Positions 41,817-51,324 are shown, counted from the stretch's first letter. The stretch: DNA of 64,000 nucleotides from Conexibacter woesei DSM 14684 (GCF_000025265.1 NC_013739.1:806001-870000); one strand, 5' to 3'. Numbers and translations are program-made. Notes: generated by a model not told the origin, from the letters alone.

Positions 41817-43160
41817 ATGAACGACTTGCACGCCGAGCCCGACGCCGTCCGTGTCCTCGCCGCCCTCGAGGCGACGCCGGACCGGGTCGTCGAGATCACG
41901 TCGGAGCTGGTCCGCCGTGACACCGCCTACGCCCGCGACACGCCCTACGCGGGCCCCGCGGCACCGCACGGCCAGGAGGCCGACGCGCAGGCATGGATCG
42001 GCGCCTTCCTCGAGAGGCTCGGCTTCGACGTGCAGATATGGGAGCCCGATCCGGCCGAGGTCGCGGGCCACCCGATGTACCCGGACGGCCTCACGTGGGA
42101 GGGCCGCCCCGTCCTCGCCGCCGTCAAGCGCGGCAGCGGCGGCGGCCGGTCGCTGATCCTCAACGGCCACCTCGACACCGTGCGCTGCGAGCCGCTGGAG
42201 CGCTGGACGCGCGACCCGTGGACGCCGACGGTCGAGGGCGACCGCCTCTACGGCCGCGGTTCCTGCGACATGAAGGGCGGGATCGCCGCCGCGCTCGCCG
42301 CCGCCGAGGCGATCGTCCAGTCCGGCGCCGAGCTGGCCGGCGACCTGCACGTGCAGATCGCTCCCGACGAGGAGACGACCGGGATGGGCGTCGTCGCGCT
42401 GCTCAGACGCGGCGAGCGCGCCGACGCCTGCCTCGTCCCCGAGCCGAGCAGCTTCCAGGTCTACGCCGCCTACCGCGGCATCCTCTACGGCAACGTCACC
42501 GTCGCCGGCCTGCCCGGCCACGCCGAGATCCCGCAGGCGCACCACTCGCTCGGCGGCGGCGTCAACGCGATCGACCAGATGCGCAAGGTGATGGACGCCT
42601 TCGACGCGCTGAGCGAGGAGTGGCAGGGCCGCCCCGACAAGCAGCACCCGCTGCTGTCGACGCCGCGGATCTTCCCGACGCGGATCGCCGGCGGCGAGTT
42701 CATCGCCTCGCTGCCGGGCGCGTGCACGATGGACTTCGACCTCACCTACCTGCCCGGCGAGGCGGAGGAGGGCGGCTGGGGCGGCAACGTCCGCCGCGAG
42801 GTCGAGGAGCACCTCGCGCGGGCTGCGGCGGCCGACCCGTGGCTGCGCGAGCACCCGCCCGTCGTCACCTGGACGCAGGACTACCCGGCCGCCGAGACGC
42901 CGCTTGACACCGCCTTCGGCGGCGTCCTCTGCGACGCCAGCGCCGCGCAGGGCGTCGAGTCCGCGATCGACGGCTTCGACACCTGGGCCGACGCCGGCAC
43001 GTACCTGCTCGACGGCATCCCGGCCTACTGCTACGGCCCCGGCGCGATCGAGCGCGCCCACATGATCGACGAGTGGGTCTCGGTCGACGAGCTGCGCACC
43101 TGCGCCGCCGTGATCGCCCGCGTCGTGACCGACTGGTGCGGCGCGCCCGCCGCCGACTGA
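41817..43160 (+). CDS. M20-family metallohydrolase (ArgE/DapE/ACY1 type)
   Basis: 447 residues. Di-zinc motifs: NGHLDTVRCEP, YGRGSCDMKGGIAAAL and PDEETTGMGVV, with a later dimerisation domain containing the conserved GLPGHAEIPQAHHSLGGG. Family members cleave amide bonds of N-acylated amines or amino acids. First gene of a seven-gene operon with an M24-type hydrolase, an FAD amine oxidase and a polyamine-type importer. It probably releases an amine or amino acid from an imported N-acyl compound; substrate unknown. Confidence 0.9.
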   Translation: MNDLHAEPDAVRVLAALEATPDRVVEITSELVRRDTAYARDTPYAGPAAPHGQEADAQAWIGAFLERLGFDVQIWEPDPAEVAGHPMYPDGLTWEGRPVLAAVKRGSGGGRSLILNGHLDTVRCEPLERWTRDPWTPTVEGDRLYGRGSCDMKGGIAAALAAAEAIVQSGAELAGDLHVQIAPDEETTGMGVVALLRRGERADACLVPEPSSFQVYAAYRGILYGNVTVAGLPGHAEIPQAHHSLGGGVNAIDQMRKVMDAFDALSEEWQGRPDKQHPLLSTPRIFPTRIAGGEFIASLPGACTMDFDLTYLPGEAEEGGWGGNVRREVEEHLARAAAADPWLREHPPVVTWTQDYPAAETPLDTAFGGVLCDASAAQGVESAIDGFDTWADAGTYLLDGIPAYCYGPGAIERAHMIDEWVSVDELRTCAAVIARVVTDWCGAPAAD

Positions 43161-43197
43161 CCCCCTTCTCAGCACCACCCCTCAGGAGACAGACACC

Positions 43198-44349
43198 ATG
43201 CAGCTTGCCTTCGACGTAGCGACCTACAGAGCGCGCATCGAGCGCGTCCGCCAGTCGCTGCGCGACCAGCAGATCGACGCCGTCCTCGTCACGATGCCGG
43301 ACTCGATCCACTGGCTGACCGGCTACGACACGATCGGCTACCTGTGGACGCAGGCGCTGCTGATCGACCAGAGCGACGCCGAGCCGACGCTCCACACGCG
43401 CACGACCGAGGAGCCCGGCGTGCTGGAGACGTCGTGGCTGACGACGGGGATCTTCTACGACATCGCGCAGGTCGACCCGATGGAGGTGCAGGCCCAGACG
43501 CTGCGCTCGCGCGGCCTCGACACGGGCCGGATCGCCGTCGACATGCAGGCGTTCACGTTCCTGCCGGCGTCGTGGGAGCGGCTGAAGAAGGCGCTGCCCG
43601 AGGCCGACTTCGTCGACGGCACCGAGATCGTCCCGGAGCTGCGGCTGATCAAGTCGGCGGCCGAGCTGGCCTACCAGCGTCAGGCCGCGGCGATGGCCGA
43701 CTACGCGATGAGCGAGGCGTTCGCCGCGCTGCGCCCAGGCCTCTCCGAGGTCGAGCTGGCCGGCATCATCTCGCGGGCGCTCGGCGAGGCCGGCAGCGAG
43801 TACGCGGCGATCCCGCCGATGGTCGTCTCGGGCCCGCGCAGCGCGCTCGTCCACGGCATGGCGACGCGCCGCACGATCTCGCTCGGCGACGTCGTCTGCA
43901 TGGAGTTCGCGGGCACCGTCCACCGCTACCACGGCATCGTCATGCGCACCGCGGTGATCGGGAAGCCGAGCGCCGAGGTCGCCGAGACGGCGGCGGTGCT
44001 GGAGGAGGCGACTGACGTCGCGATCAAGGGCTGCAAGATCGGCACGCCCGTCCACCAGCCCGACGACGAGTGCAACGCCGTGCTCGACCGCCTCGACCTC
44101 GTGCGCCGCCGCTGCCACCGGCTCGGCTACTCGACCGGCGTCGCCTACCCGCCGGGCTGGCTGGAGCCGATGACGCTCGTCAAGGGCGACGAGCACGTCT
44201 TCGAGCAGGGCATGTCGTTCTCGATCGAGCCGAACATCACGCTGCTCGACCGCGGCTTCGGCATGAAGCAGGGCGACACCGTCGAGGCCGGCCCCGACGG
44301 CGGCGTCTCGATGTCGGCCCTCGGCCACGGCCTGACGGTCATCGACTGA
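43198..44349 (+). CDS. metal-free M24-family hydrolase, creatinase/ectoine-hydrolase-like
   Basis: 383 residues, RBS AGGAGA. Pita-bread M24 fold with N-terminal domain (VLVTMPDSIHWLTGYDTIGY) and catalytic domain from ~175. The conserved His is present (ALVHGMAT), but metal ligands are replaced: the Asp pair region reads MEFAGTVHRYHGIVMRT, the His region GYSTGVAYPPGW, and the last Glu region MKQGDTV. This pattern (E-AG-RYH and GYSxGxxYPPxW) is that of creatinase and ectoine hydrolase (DoeA/EutD), which hydrolyse amidine or ring C-N bonds without metal. Exact substrate open. Confidence 0.85.
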   Translation: MQLAFDVATYRARIERVRQSLRDQQIDAVLVTMPDSIHWLTGYDTIGYLWTQALLIDQSDAEPTLHTRTTEEPGVLETSWLTTGIFYDIAQVDPMEVQAQTLRSRGLDTGRIAVDMQAFTFLPASWERLKKALPEADFVDGTEIVPELRLIKSAAELAYQRQAAAMADYAMSEAFAALRPGLSEVELAGIISRALGEAGSEYAAIPPMVVSGPRSALVHGMATRRTISLGDVVCMEFAGTVHRYHGIVMRTAVIGKPSAEVAETAAVLEEATDVAIKGCKIGTPVHQPDDECNAVLDRLDLVRRRCHRLGYSTGVAYPPGWLEPMTLVKGDEHVFEQGMSFSIEPNITLLDRGFGMKQGDTVEAGPDGGVSMSALGHGLTVID

Positions 44350-44353
44350 CGCC

Positions 44354-45835
44354 GTGACCTGGCGTGACGACATCCCGCGCGCGGCGCCGCCGCGTGTCGA
44401 GCCGTCGTGGTGGATGCAGCAGGCGCTCCTCGCGGAGGCGCCCGCCGCCTCCGCCGAGCGTCCGCTCGACGGCGACGTCCGCTGCGACGTCGCGATCGTC
44501 GGCGGCGGCTACACCGGGCTGTGGACCGCCCTGCGCCTGAAGGAGGCGGAGCCGTCGCTGCGCGTCGTCGTGCTGGAGGCCGGCATCTGCGGCCAGGGCG
44601 CGAGCGGCCGCAACGGCGGCTTCGCGACGACCTGGTGGCACGACCTCGACGCGCTCGAACGCCACGTCGGCGCCGAGCAGGCGCGCTTCCTGGCGCGCGC
44701 GTCGAGCGACGCGATCGGCGAGATGGAGACGCTGTGCGACGAGCACGGCCTCGACATCCACCTGCGCCGCGGTGGCAAGCTCGTCGCCTCCGCGGCGCCG
44801 GGCCAGGACGGCAGCTGGGACGCCGCTGTCGCGGCGGCCGAGCGGCTCGGCGAAGCCGGCCGCTTCGAGCCCCTCGACGGCGCCGCGATCCGCGCGCGGA
44901 TCGGCTCGCCGGTCCTGCGCGACGGGTACTTCATCGCCGACAGCGCCTCGATCCAGCCGGCGCTGCTGGCGCGCGGCCTGCGCACCGCCGCGCTGAGACT
45001 CGGCGTCGCGGTCCACGAGCACACGCCGATGACCGGGCTCGACCGCGCCGCGGCGCGCGTGCAGACGCCGCGCGGCACCGTCAGCGCCGACCGCGTCGTG
45101 CTGGCGACGAACGCCTGGGCGTCATCTCTGCCCGAGCTGCGCGGCGTGCTCGTACCGCTCTCCAGCCACATGCTCGTCACCGCGCCGATCCCGGAGCGGA
45201 TCGAGCAGCTCGGCTGGACCGGCGGCGAGAAGCTCGTCGACGGGCGCAGGCTGATCCACTACCTGCACGTCACGCGCGACGGCCGCATCGCCTTCGGGCG
45301 CGGCGGCGGAGCGGCCGGATTCCGCGGCCGGGTCGGCGGTCGCGTGATCTGGGACGAGCGCCTCGCGCGGACGGTCGTCGCCGACTTCCGCCGCTTCTTC
45401 CCACAGCTCGCCGACGTCCGCATCGAGGCGGCGTGGGGCGGAGCGGTCGACCGCTCGTGGCGGCACCTGCCGTTCTTCGCGCCGCTGCCCGGCGCCGACC
45501 GCGTCCTCGTCGGCGCCGGTTACTCTGGCGACGGAGTGATCCCGGCGGTCGTCGGCGGCCGGGTGCTCGCTTCACTGGCGCTCGGTCGCGGCGACGCGTG
45601 GGCCACCTGCGGGATGACCACCGTCCCGGACCACCGCCAGATGCCTCCCGAGCCGTTCCGCAAGGTCGGCGCCGAGGCGATTCGCGCGCTGATCGCGCGC
45701 AACGAGGCGCTCGAAGAGCGCGGCGGCCGTCCTGGCGCGCTCGCGCGCCGTACGGCCGGCCTCGCGTGGCTGACCCTGCCCGCACGTCGCAGCGGCGCAA
45801 CCCAAGTATCCGATCCAGGAGAGAGAGCACTGTGA
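44354..45835 (+). CDS. FAD-dependent amine oxidase (DAO/PuuB-like)
   Basis: 493 residues from GTG 44354, 4 nt after the M24 stop. N-terminal cap SWWMQQALLAEAP, FAD motif RCDVAIVGGGYTGLWTALRL, GASGRNGGF, and the C-terminal VLVGAGYSGDGVIPAVVGGRVLA. Resembles gamma-glutamylputrescine oxidase and related DAO-family oxidoreductases. It likely oxidises a secondary or acylated amine produced by the two hydrolases. It overlaps the binding-protein gene by 4 nt (GTGA). Confidence 0.88.
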   Translation: MTWRDDIPRAAPPRVEPSWWMQQALLAEAPAASAERPLDGDVRCDVAIVGGGYTGLWTALRLKEAEPSLRVVVLEAGICGQGASGRNGGFATTWWHDLDALERHVGAEQARFLARASSDAIGEMETLCDEHGLDIHLRRGGKLVASAAPGQDGSWDAAVAAAERLGEAGRFEPLDGAAIRARIGSPVLRDGYFIADSASIQPALLARGLRTAALRLGVAVHEHTPMTGLDRAAARVQTPRGTVSADRVVLATNAWASSLPELRGVLVPLSSHMLVTAPIPERIEQLGWTGGEKLVDGRRLIHYLHVTRDGRIAFGRGGGAAGFRGRVGGRVIWDERLARTVVADFRRFFPQLADVRIEAAWGGAVDRSWRHLPFFAPLPGADRVLVGAGYSGDGVIPAVVGGRVLASLALGRGDAWATCGMTTVPDHRQMPPEPFRKVGAEAIRALIARNEALEERGGRPGALARRTAGLAWLTLPARRSGATQVSDPGERAL

Positions 45836-46956
45836 GCACCATCCTCCACCCGCGAATGCGCGCCGTCGCACTCGCGCTCCTCGCCGCCGTCGCGGCCGTG
45901 ACGCTCGCCGCCTGCGGCAGCTCGGGCGACGACGACAAGGGCGGCTCGACCGCCTCTGGCTCGTCGAGCGCCGACAAGGGGCCGATCGTCGTCGCCAGCT
46001 GGGGCGGCAAGTTCACGAGAAGCACGCGTGACTTCCTCGCCAAGCCGTTCACCGACGAGACCGGCATCGAGGTGAAGATCGTCGACGTGCCGGGCAACCA
46101 GGTCGCCCAGCTGAAGGCACAGCAGAGAGCCGGCAAGATCCAGTGGGACCTCGTCGACTCGGTCGTCGGCCAGGACGCGTTCCTGCTCGACAAGGAAGGC
46201 CTGCTGGAGCCGCTGCCCGCGAAGCTCCAGAGAAGATTCGAGAGAACGCTGACGAGAGGCGCGACGGAGTCGTTCGGCTTCACGTTCGCCAACCTCGGCT
46301 ACGTCGTCGCGTGCAACGCCGACAAGGTCGACAACTGCCCGAGAAACACGACGGAGTTCTTCGACACCGACGCGTTCCCCGGCGACCGCACGATGTGCGC
46401 GACCTGCCCGCTCGTCAACCTGACGCTGGCCGAGGTCGCCTCCGGCACGCCGATCGACGAGACGGCGAGAAAGGACGTCGACCTGCCGGCCGCGCTCGAC
46501 AAGCTCGGCGAGGTCAAGCCGGAGGTGAAGGTCTTCTGGCAGTCCGGCGACCAGATGGAGCAGGTGATGCGGACCGGCGAGGCGTCGATCGGCATCCTCT
46601 ACAGCGGTCGTGCGCTCGCGTTGAAGGAGCAAGGTCTGAACCTGGAGATCGGCTGGGACGGCGGCGTCTACGAGCCGGGCTACTGGGCCGTCGTCAGAGG
46701 CTCGAAGCACGCCGGCGCGGCGCAGCAGTTCATGAGCTGGATCGCCGACAACCCCGAGGCGCAGGCGAAGTGGGCCGAGGCGATGCAGTACTCGGTCCCG
46801 AACCCGAAGGCGTTCGACCTGATGAAGCCCGAGGTCGCCGCGGGGCTCGCCGACAACCCCGAGAACGCCGAGAAGCTCGCCCGCATGAACTTCCGTTGGA
46901 TGGTGGACAACGCCGAGGAAGTCAACGGCGAGTGGAAGTCGTTCCTCCAGGGCTGA
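45832..46956 (+). CDS. ABC transporter substrate-binding lipoprotein (spermidine/putrescine type)
   Basis: 374 residues from GTG 45832. Lipoprotein signal with lipobox LAAC (AVTLAACGSSG). Type D/F binding protein with PIVVASWGGKFTRSTRDFLAKPF in parts, GNQVAQLKAQQ, ATESFGFTFANLGYVV, and WQSGDQMEQVMRTGEASIGIL, matching PotD-like family proteins. It captures an organic cation or amine outside the membrane. AGA codons are very frequent here compared with the permease genes. Confidence 0.9.
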   Translation: MSTILHPRMRAVALALLAAVAAVTLAACGSSGDDDKGGSTASGSSSADKGPIVVASWGGKFTRSTRDFLAKPFTDETGIEVKIVDVPGNQVAQLKAQQRAGKIQWDLVDSVVGQDAFLLDKEGLLEPLPAKLQRRFERTLTRGATESFGFTFANLGYVVACNADKVDNCPRNTTEFFDTDAFPGDRTMCATCPLVNLTLAEVASGTPIDETARKDVDLPAALDKLGEVKPEVKVFWQSGDQMEQVMRTGEASIGILYSGRALALKEQGLNLEIGWDGGVYEPGYWAVVRGSKHAGAAQQFMSWIADNPEAQAKWAEAMQYSVPNPKAFDLMKPEVAAGLADNPENAEKLARMNFRWMVDNAEEVNGEWKSFLQG

Positions 46957-46963
46957 TGATGCC

Positions 46964-47833
46964 GTGAGCCGTCTCGCCGCCCAGCGGCGCGCATGGAGTG
47001 CGACGCCGTCGCACTCCACCGCGCTCCTGCTGCTGTTCCCGCTCGCGATCGCGGTCGCCGCGTTCGTGCTCTACCCGCTCGTCAAGCTCGTCGGCGACTC
47101 GCTCGCCGACGGCGGGCTGCAGAACTACGCCGACGCCTTCTCGGGTCCGCTCGTCAAGCGCGCGCTCGTCACCACGCTGCTCTACGCGGCGGGCGTGACG
47201 GTCGTCGCCGTCGCGATCGGCTGGGGACTGGCGTGGACGGTCCGCACGACGAGATCGCGCCTGGTCAAGGCACTCATCTGGGCCGGCGTGATGCTCCCCT
47301 TCTGGATGGGCGTCGTGGTGAAGAACTACGCCTTCACCGTGCTGCTCGCCAACAACGGCGTCGTCAACAGAGTGCTGACCGGGATCGGCCTCGCCGACAG
47401 ACCGGTGCAGCTGCTGTACACGCCGGGCGCGGTGATCGTCGGCATCGCCTACGCGATGATCCCGTACGCCTTCTTCGGCATCTACGCGGTGCTCTCCAGC
47501 GTCGACCTCGGGCTGCCGGCGGCGGCCCAGAGCCTCGGCGCCACGCGCACCCGCGCGATCCGCACCGCCGTGCTGCCGCTCGCGCTGCCCGGGATCGTCG
47601 CGAGCGCCGCGCTCGTGTTCGCGATCTCGATCGGCTTCTACGTCACACCGGTGCTGCTCGGTGGCGCCTCGACCCCCTTCATGGCGACGTTGATCCAGGA
47701 CGACATCTTCACGTACAACGACCCGGTCGAGGCAGCGACGGCATCGGTGATGCTGCTGCTCTGCGCGCTGATCGTGCTGGGCTCGACGTTCAAGCTGGTC
47801 GGGCGCGAGCGACTGCTGCGGGCGATCGCATGA
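46964..47833 (+). CDS. ABC transporter permease (PotB-like)
   Basis: 289 residues from GTG 46964. Six TM segments (LLLLFPLAIAVAAFVLYPLV first) and the EAA loop AAQSLGATRTRAIRTAVLPLALPGI that contacts the ATPase. Forms the inner-membrane channel with the next gene, whose ATG overlaps its stop. Confidence 0.93.
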   Translation: MSRLAAQRRAWSATPSHSTALLLLFPLAIAVAAFVLYPLVKLVGDSLADGGLQNYADAFSGPLVKRALVTTLLYAAGVTVVAVAIGWGLAWTVRTTRSRLVKALIWAGVMLPFWMGVVVKNYAFTVLLANNGVVNRVLTGIGLADRPVQLLYTPGAVIVGIAYAMIPYAFFGIYAVLSSVDLGLPAAAQSLGATRTRAIRTAVLPLALPGIVASAALVFAISIGFYVTPVLLGGASTPFMATLIQDDIFTYNDPVEAATASVMLLLCALIVLGSTFKLVGRERLLRAIA

Positions 47834-48663
47834 GCGCGCTGCACGAAGGCTCTCCGCCGGTCACCGCCGGCCGCCGCACCGCGGATCGCGCGCTGCGGCT
47901 GCTCGGCCGCCTCGGCGTCGCGCTGAGCGTCGCGTTCCTGCTGGCGCCCGCCGTGGTGATCGTCGTGCTGTCGTTCTCCGGCGACGACGTGCTCGCGTTC
48001 CCACCGAAGGAATGGGGCTTCCGGCAGTACTCAGAGCTGTTCTCGTCCGACATCTGGATGCCGGCGATCTGGCTGTCGATCAAGATCGCGGCGCCGAGCG
48101 CGCTGCTGGCGCTGCTGATCGGCGTGCCGGCGTCACTGGCGATCGTGCGCTCGCGGCTGCCCGGCCGCTTCGCGCTCCAGATCGGCGGCATCGCCGGAAT
48201 GATCGTGCCGATCTCCGCCTACGCGGTGGCGATGTACGGCGTCTTCGCCCAGTTCGAGCTGCTCGGCTCGTTCTGGGGCCTGGTGATCGCCAACTCGATC
48301 CTCGGGCTGCCGTTCGTGCTCGTGATGGGGACCGCGGCGCTGACGCGCGTCCCGGTCGAGCTGGAGCTGGTCGCGATCACGCTCGGCGCGAGCCGCCTGC
48401 GCGCGTGGGTCGGGATCACGCTGCGGCTGATGCTGCCCGCGATCTTCGGCGCGGCCGTGCTGGCGTTCGTGACCGCGTTCGACGAGGCGGTCTTCATCAA
48501 CTTCCTCGGCGGCCCCGACCTGGTGACGATGCCGAAGGCGATCTTCGACTCCGTCCGCTACGGCGTCGACCCGGCGATCACCGCGATCGCGACGCTGCTG
48601 ATGGTGGCGACGGGCGCGCTGATGTCCCTCCCGACCCTCCTGAGAAAGAAGGACCCCAGATGA
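47830..48663 (+). CDS. ABC transporter permease (PotC-like)
   Basis: 277 residues. Six TM segments, typical N-terminal LSFSGDDVLAFPPKEWGFRQYSELF, and EAA loop LVAITLGASRLRAWVGITLRLMLPAI. Partner of the PotB-like permease; overlaps the ATPase gene by 4 nt. Confidence 0.93.
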   Translation: MSALHEGSPPVTAGRRTADRALRLLGRLGVALSVAFLLAPAVVIVVLSFSGDDVLAFPPKEWGFRQYSELFSSDIWMPAIWLSIKIAAPSALLALLIGVPASLAIVRSRLPGRFALQIGGIAGMIVPISAYAVAMYGVFAQFELLGSFWGLVIANSILGLPFVLVMGTAALTRVPVELELVAITLGASRLRAWVGITLRLMLPAIFGAAVLAFVTAFDEAVFINFLGGPDLVTMPKAIFDSVRYGVDPAITAIATLLMVATGALMSLPTLLRKKDPR

Positions 48664-49760
48664 GCGACGACACGCTCTCGCTGCGCCTCCAGGGCGTGAC
48701 GAAGCGCTTCGGCGAGGTCGAGGTGTTGACCGGGATCGACGTCGACGTGCGCGACGGCGAGTTCCTCACGCTGCTCGGTCCCAGCGGCTCGGGCAAGACG
48801 ACGCTGCTGCGAATCATCGTCGGCTTCGAGGGGCCGAGCGGCGGCGCGGTGCTGCTGCACGGCCGCGATGTCTCGGCGCTGTCGCCGGCGGAGCGCGACA
48901 TCGGCATGGTCTTCCAGCAGTACGCGCTGTTCCCGCACATGACCGTCGCGCAGAACGTCGAGTACGGCCTCAAGCTGCGCCGCTGGCCGGCGGAGAAGCG
49001 GCGCGAGCGCGTCGGCGAGATGCTGCGCGCGGTGCGGCTGGACGGCAAGGAGGGACGCTACCCGCGCGAGCTGTCCGGCGGGCAGCAGCAGCGCGTCGCC
49101 TTCGCCCGCGCGCTCGCGTTCGGGCCGAAGCTGCTGCTGATGGACGAGCCGCTCGGCGCGCTCGACCGCTCGCTGCGGCTGGAGATGGAGGAGGAGATCC
49201 GCCGCGTCCATCGCGAGCTGAAGCCGACGATCGTCTACGTCACGCACGACCAGCAGGAGGCGCTCGCGCTGTCGGACCGGATCGCGATCATGGACAGAGG
49301 CCGGATCGCCGCGCTCGACACGCCGCAGCGGCTCTACTACCACCCCAACAGCGCGTTCGTGGCGCGCTTCTTCGCCAACGCGAACGTGCTGCCGGTCGAG
49401 CTCGGCGAGGCGAAGGCGGTCCGTGACGCCGCCGACGGGCACGTCGCGGTGCGCCTCCACGGTCAGTCGCTCGACGTCGCGCCCGGCGCCGGCGTCGGCC
49501 CGCGCGACGGCGCGGCGGTCTCGGTCCGGCCGCGCTCGTTCTCGCTCGGCGCGCGCGCCGACGGCGAGCAGGGGCTGCGCGTCAGGGGCCGCGTCGCGGA
49601 GACGCTGCTGCTCGGCGAGGACCGCGAGGTGACCATCTCGCTGCCCGACGGCGGGCGCATCCAGGCGCTGCTCGACGCGCGCACCGCGCACGGCGTGGAC
49701 GTCGGCGCCGACGTCGACCTGTTCGCGCCGGCCGACGAGCTGGTGCTGGTCGCCGCGTGA
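48660..49760 (+). CDS. ABC transporter ATPase (PotA-like)
   Basis: 366 residues. Walker A LGPSGSGKTTLLR, Q-loop MVFQQYALFPHM, signature LSGGQQQRVAFARAL, Walker B LLLMDEPLGALD and H-loop YVTHDQQEAL, followed by a TOBE domain (VRPRSFSLG). Energises import of the operon's substrate. A hairpin at 49789-49810 ends the operon. Confidence 0.95.
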   Translation: MSDDTLSLRLQGVTKRFGEVEVLTGIDVDVRDGEFLTLLGPSGSGKTTLLRIIVGFEGPSGGAVLLHGRDVSALSPAERDIGMVFQQYALFPHMTVAQNVEYGLKLRRWPAEKRRERVGEMLRAVRLDGKEGRYPRELSGGQQQRVAFARALAFGPKLLLMDEPLGALDRSLRLEMEEEIRRVHRELKPTIVYVTHDQQEALALSDRIAIMDRGRIAALDTPQRLYYHPNSAFVARFFANANVLPVELGEAKAVRDAADGHVAVRLHGQSLDVAPGAGVGPRDGAAVSVRPRSFSLGARADGEQGLRVRGRVAETLLLGEDREVTISLPDGGRIQALLDARTAHGVDVGADVDLFAPADELVLVAA

Positions 49761-49788
49761 GGTCGCGTCCCCGCGCTTCGGCACGTCG

Positions 49789-49810
49789 GCGCTCGCCGCT
49801 TGGCGGGCGC
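49789..49810 (+). terminator. hairpin terminator after the ABC transporter operon
   Basis: 9-bp stem with one G-T pair (49789-49797 with 49802-49810), GCTT loop, 29 nt after the ATPase stop. Confidence 0.55.
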
Positions 49811-49871
49811 CGGTCCGCCGCGTAGTCTGCCGCCGTCAGGTCCCGATACGCCGGATCACGGAGGTAAGGCA

Positions 49872-51317
49872 ATGCCCCGACGTTCCGCCGCTGCGCTCGC
49901 AGCGACGCTGGCCGTGCTCGTGCTCGCGCCGACCGCCGCGCAGGCGGGGAGACCGGGGACGTGGACGGCGTTGACCGCCGCCGACGGCTCCAACACCGAC
50001 CAGGTCGGGCTGGCGCGCACGCCCGACGGGCGCCTGCACGTCGCCTGGCAGCGCAAGACGCCGGGCAACAGCGTCCACGACGACCTCGTGCAGACGATCG
50101 TCTCCGAGAGCGGCAGAGTGGGACCGGCGCAGACGATCGCGTCGAACTGGATCGGGATCGGCTCGCCGTCGCTGGCGGTCGCCGGTGACGGCTCGCTGCT
50201 GCTCGCGGCCGGTGCGACGAACACGCTCGACCCGGGGGCGATCGACTCGATCGCGACGTGGCGCTCGGGCGACGGCGGCGCGACCTGGTCGGCGCCGGCG
50301 AGATCGACACCCGCGGGCGGCTTCGCCGACGATCTCGGACTCGCTTTCGGCGCCGACGGCACGACGCCGTTCATCGGCTGGGGAAGCACGTTCGGGCTGT
50401 TCGTCCACCGCGGCCTCGACCCGGCGACCAGCCCCGGGAACTTCCAGACGGGCGCGGGCTTCGGCTGCTGCGGCTACTCGCCGGGGATCGCGCGCGACGC
50501 GGCGAGCGGCCAGCTCGTCGTCGCGTGGCACTCGAACGCGACCGGCCACGTCGGCGTCTTCGCGCAGCAGGTCGACCAGGCGACCGGCAACCCGACCGGT
50601 GCGCCGGCGCTGATGCCGGGCTCGACGACGTCGTACAACGGCGGCGTCGAGACCTCGTACTCGCTCGCGCACACGCCGATCACCGGGCGGCCCGGCAGAG
50701 CGGGCGTGTGGCTCGCCTACGAGGGCGGCTACCCGACGACGAAGAGAGTCGTCGTGTGGCGCTACGGCGCGTCGAGAGCGAGCGTGATCGCGACGCGCTC
50801 GGAGGGTCTCGACGACGTCGGGATCGCGGTGACGCCGGAGGGTCGTCTGTGGGTCTTCTGGACCGGCGGGCGGGACGTCTACGCGCGCCGCTCGAACCCG
50901 GCCGGGACCGCGTGGGGTGCGATCACGACGGCGCCGATGCCGAGAGGCACGCAGACGAGCTTCAAGCTGGCGGGCAACGCGCAGAGCGGCCTGCTCGACC
51001 TCTTCGGCGCGTTCGAGCGCAGCGGGCCGGGCGTCCAGACGTGGCACACCCAGCTGCGCGCCGGGCTGACGCTCACCGCGACGCCGGCGAGAGCGAGAGC
51101 GGGCGCCAGAAGCGTCCAGAACATCAGACTCAGCGTCACCGACGCAGGCGCCCCCGTCGCCGGCGCGACGGTCAGACTCGGCAGCGCGAGAGGCTTCACC
51201 GGCGCGGCCGGCACGGTCACGCTCGGCATCCCTGCCGGCGCCAGACGGTCGACGCTCACCGCGCGCGCGACGCGCATGGGCTACGTGGACGGGACGGTGA
51301 GGGTGCAGGTGCGATGA
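49872..51317 (+). CDS. secreted sialidase-like propeller protein with C-terminal Ig-like domain
   Basis: 481 residues, RBS GGAGG. Signal peptide AALAATLAVLVLAPTAAQAG. Residues ~25-390 are a beta-propeller with an Asp-box (SGDGGATW) and repeated blades such as VGLARTPDGRLHVAW and IAVTPEGRLWVFW; a double Cys (GCCGYSPG) lies in one blade. The last ~90 residues form an Ig/CarboxypepD-reg-like domain (RLSVTDAGAPVAGATVRLG). Sialidase catalytic residues cannot be confirmed. Extracellular; substrate unknown. Arg is often AGA. Confidence 0.78.
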   Translation: MPRRSAAALAATLAVLVLAPTAAQAGRPGTWTALTAADGSNTDQVGLARTPDGRLHVAWQRKTPGNSVHDDLVQTIVSESGRVGPAQTIASNWIGIGSPSLAVAGDGSLLLAAGATNTLDPGAIDSIATWRSGDGGATWSAPARSTPAGGFADDLGLAFGADGTTPFIGWGSTFGLFVHRGLDPATSPGNFQTGAGFGCCGYSPGIARDAASGQLVVAWHSNATGHVGVFAQQVDQATGNPTGAPALMPGSTTSYNGGVETSYSLAHTPITGRPGRAGVWLAYEGGYPTTKRVVVWRYGASRASVIATRSEGLDDVGIAVTPEGRLWVFWTGGRDVYARRSNPAGTAWGAITTAPMPRGTQTSFKLAGNAQSGLLDLFGAFERSGPGVQTWHTQLRAGLTLTATPARARAGARSVQNIRLSVTDAGAPVAGATVRLGSARGFTGAAGTVTLGIPAGARRSTLTARATRMGYVDGTVRVQVR

Positions 51318-51324
51318 TCGGGCG

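Noticed and set aside
43198-44349. Annotation as Xaa-Pro aminopeptidase
   Set aside because: The five metal ligands needed for M24 peptidase activity are mostly replaced, matching creatinase/ectoine hydrolase instead.
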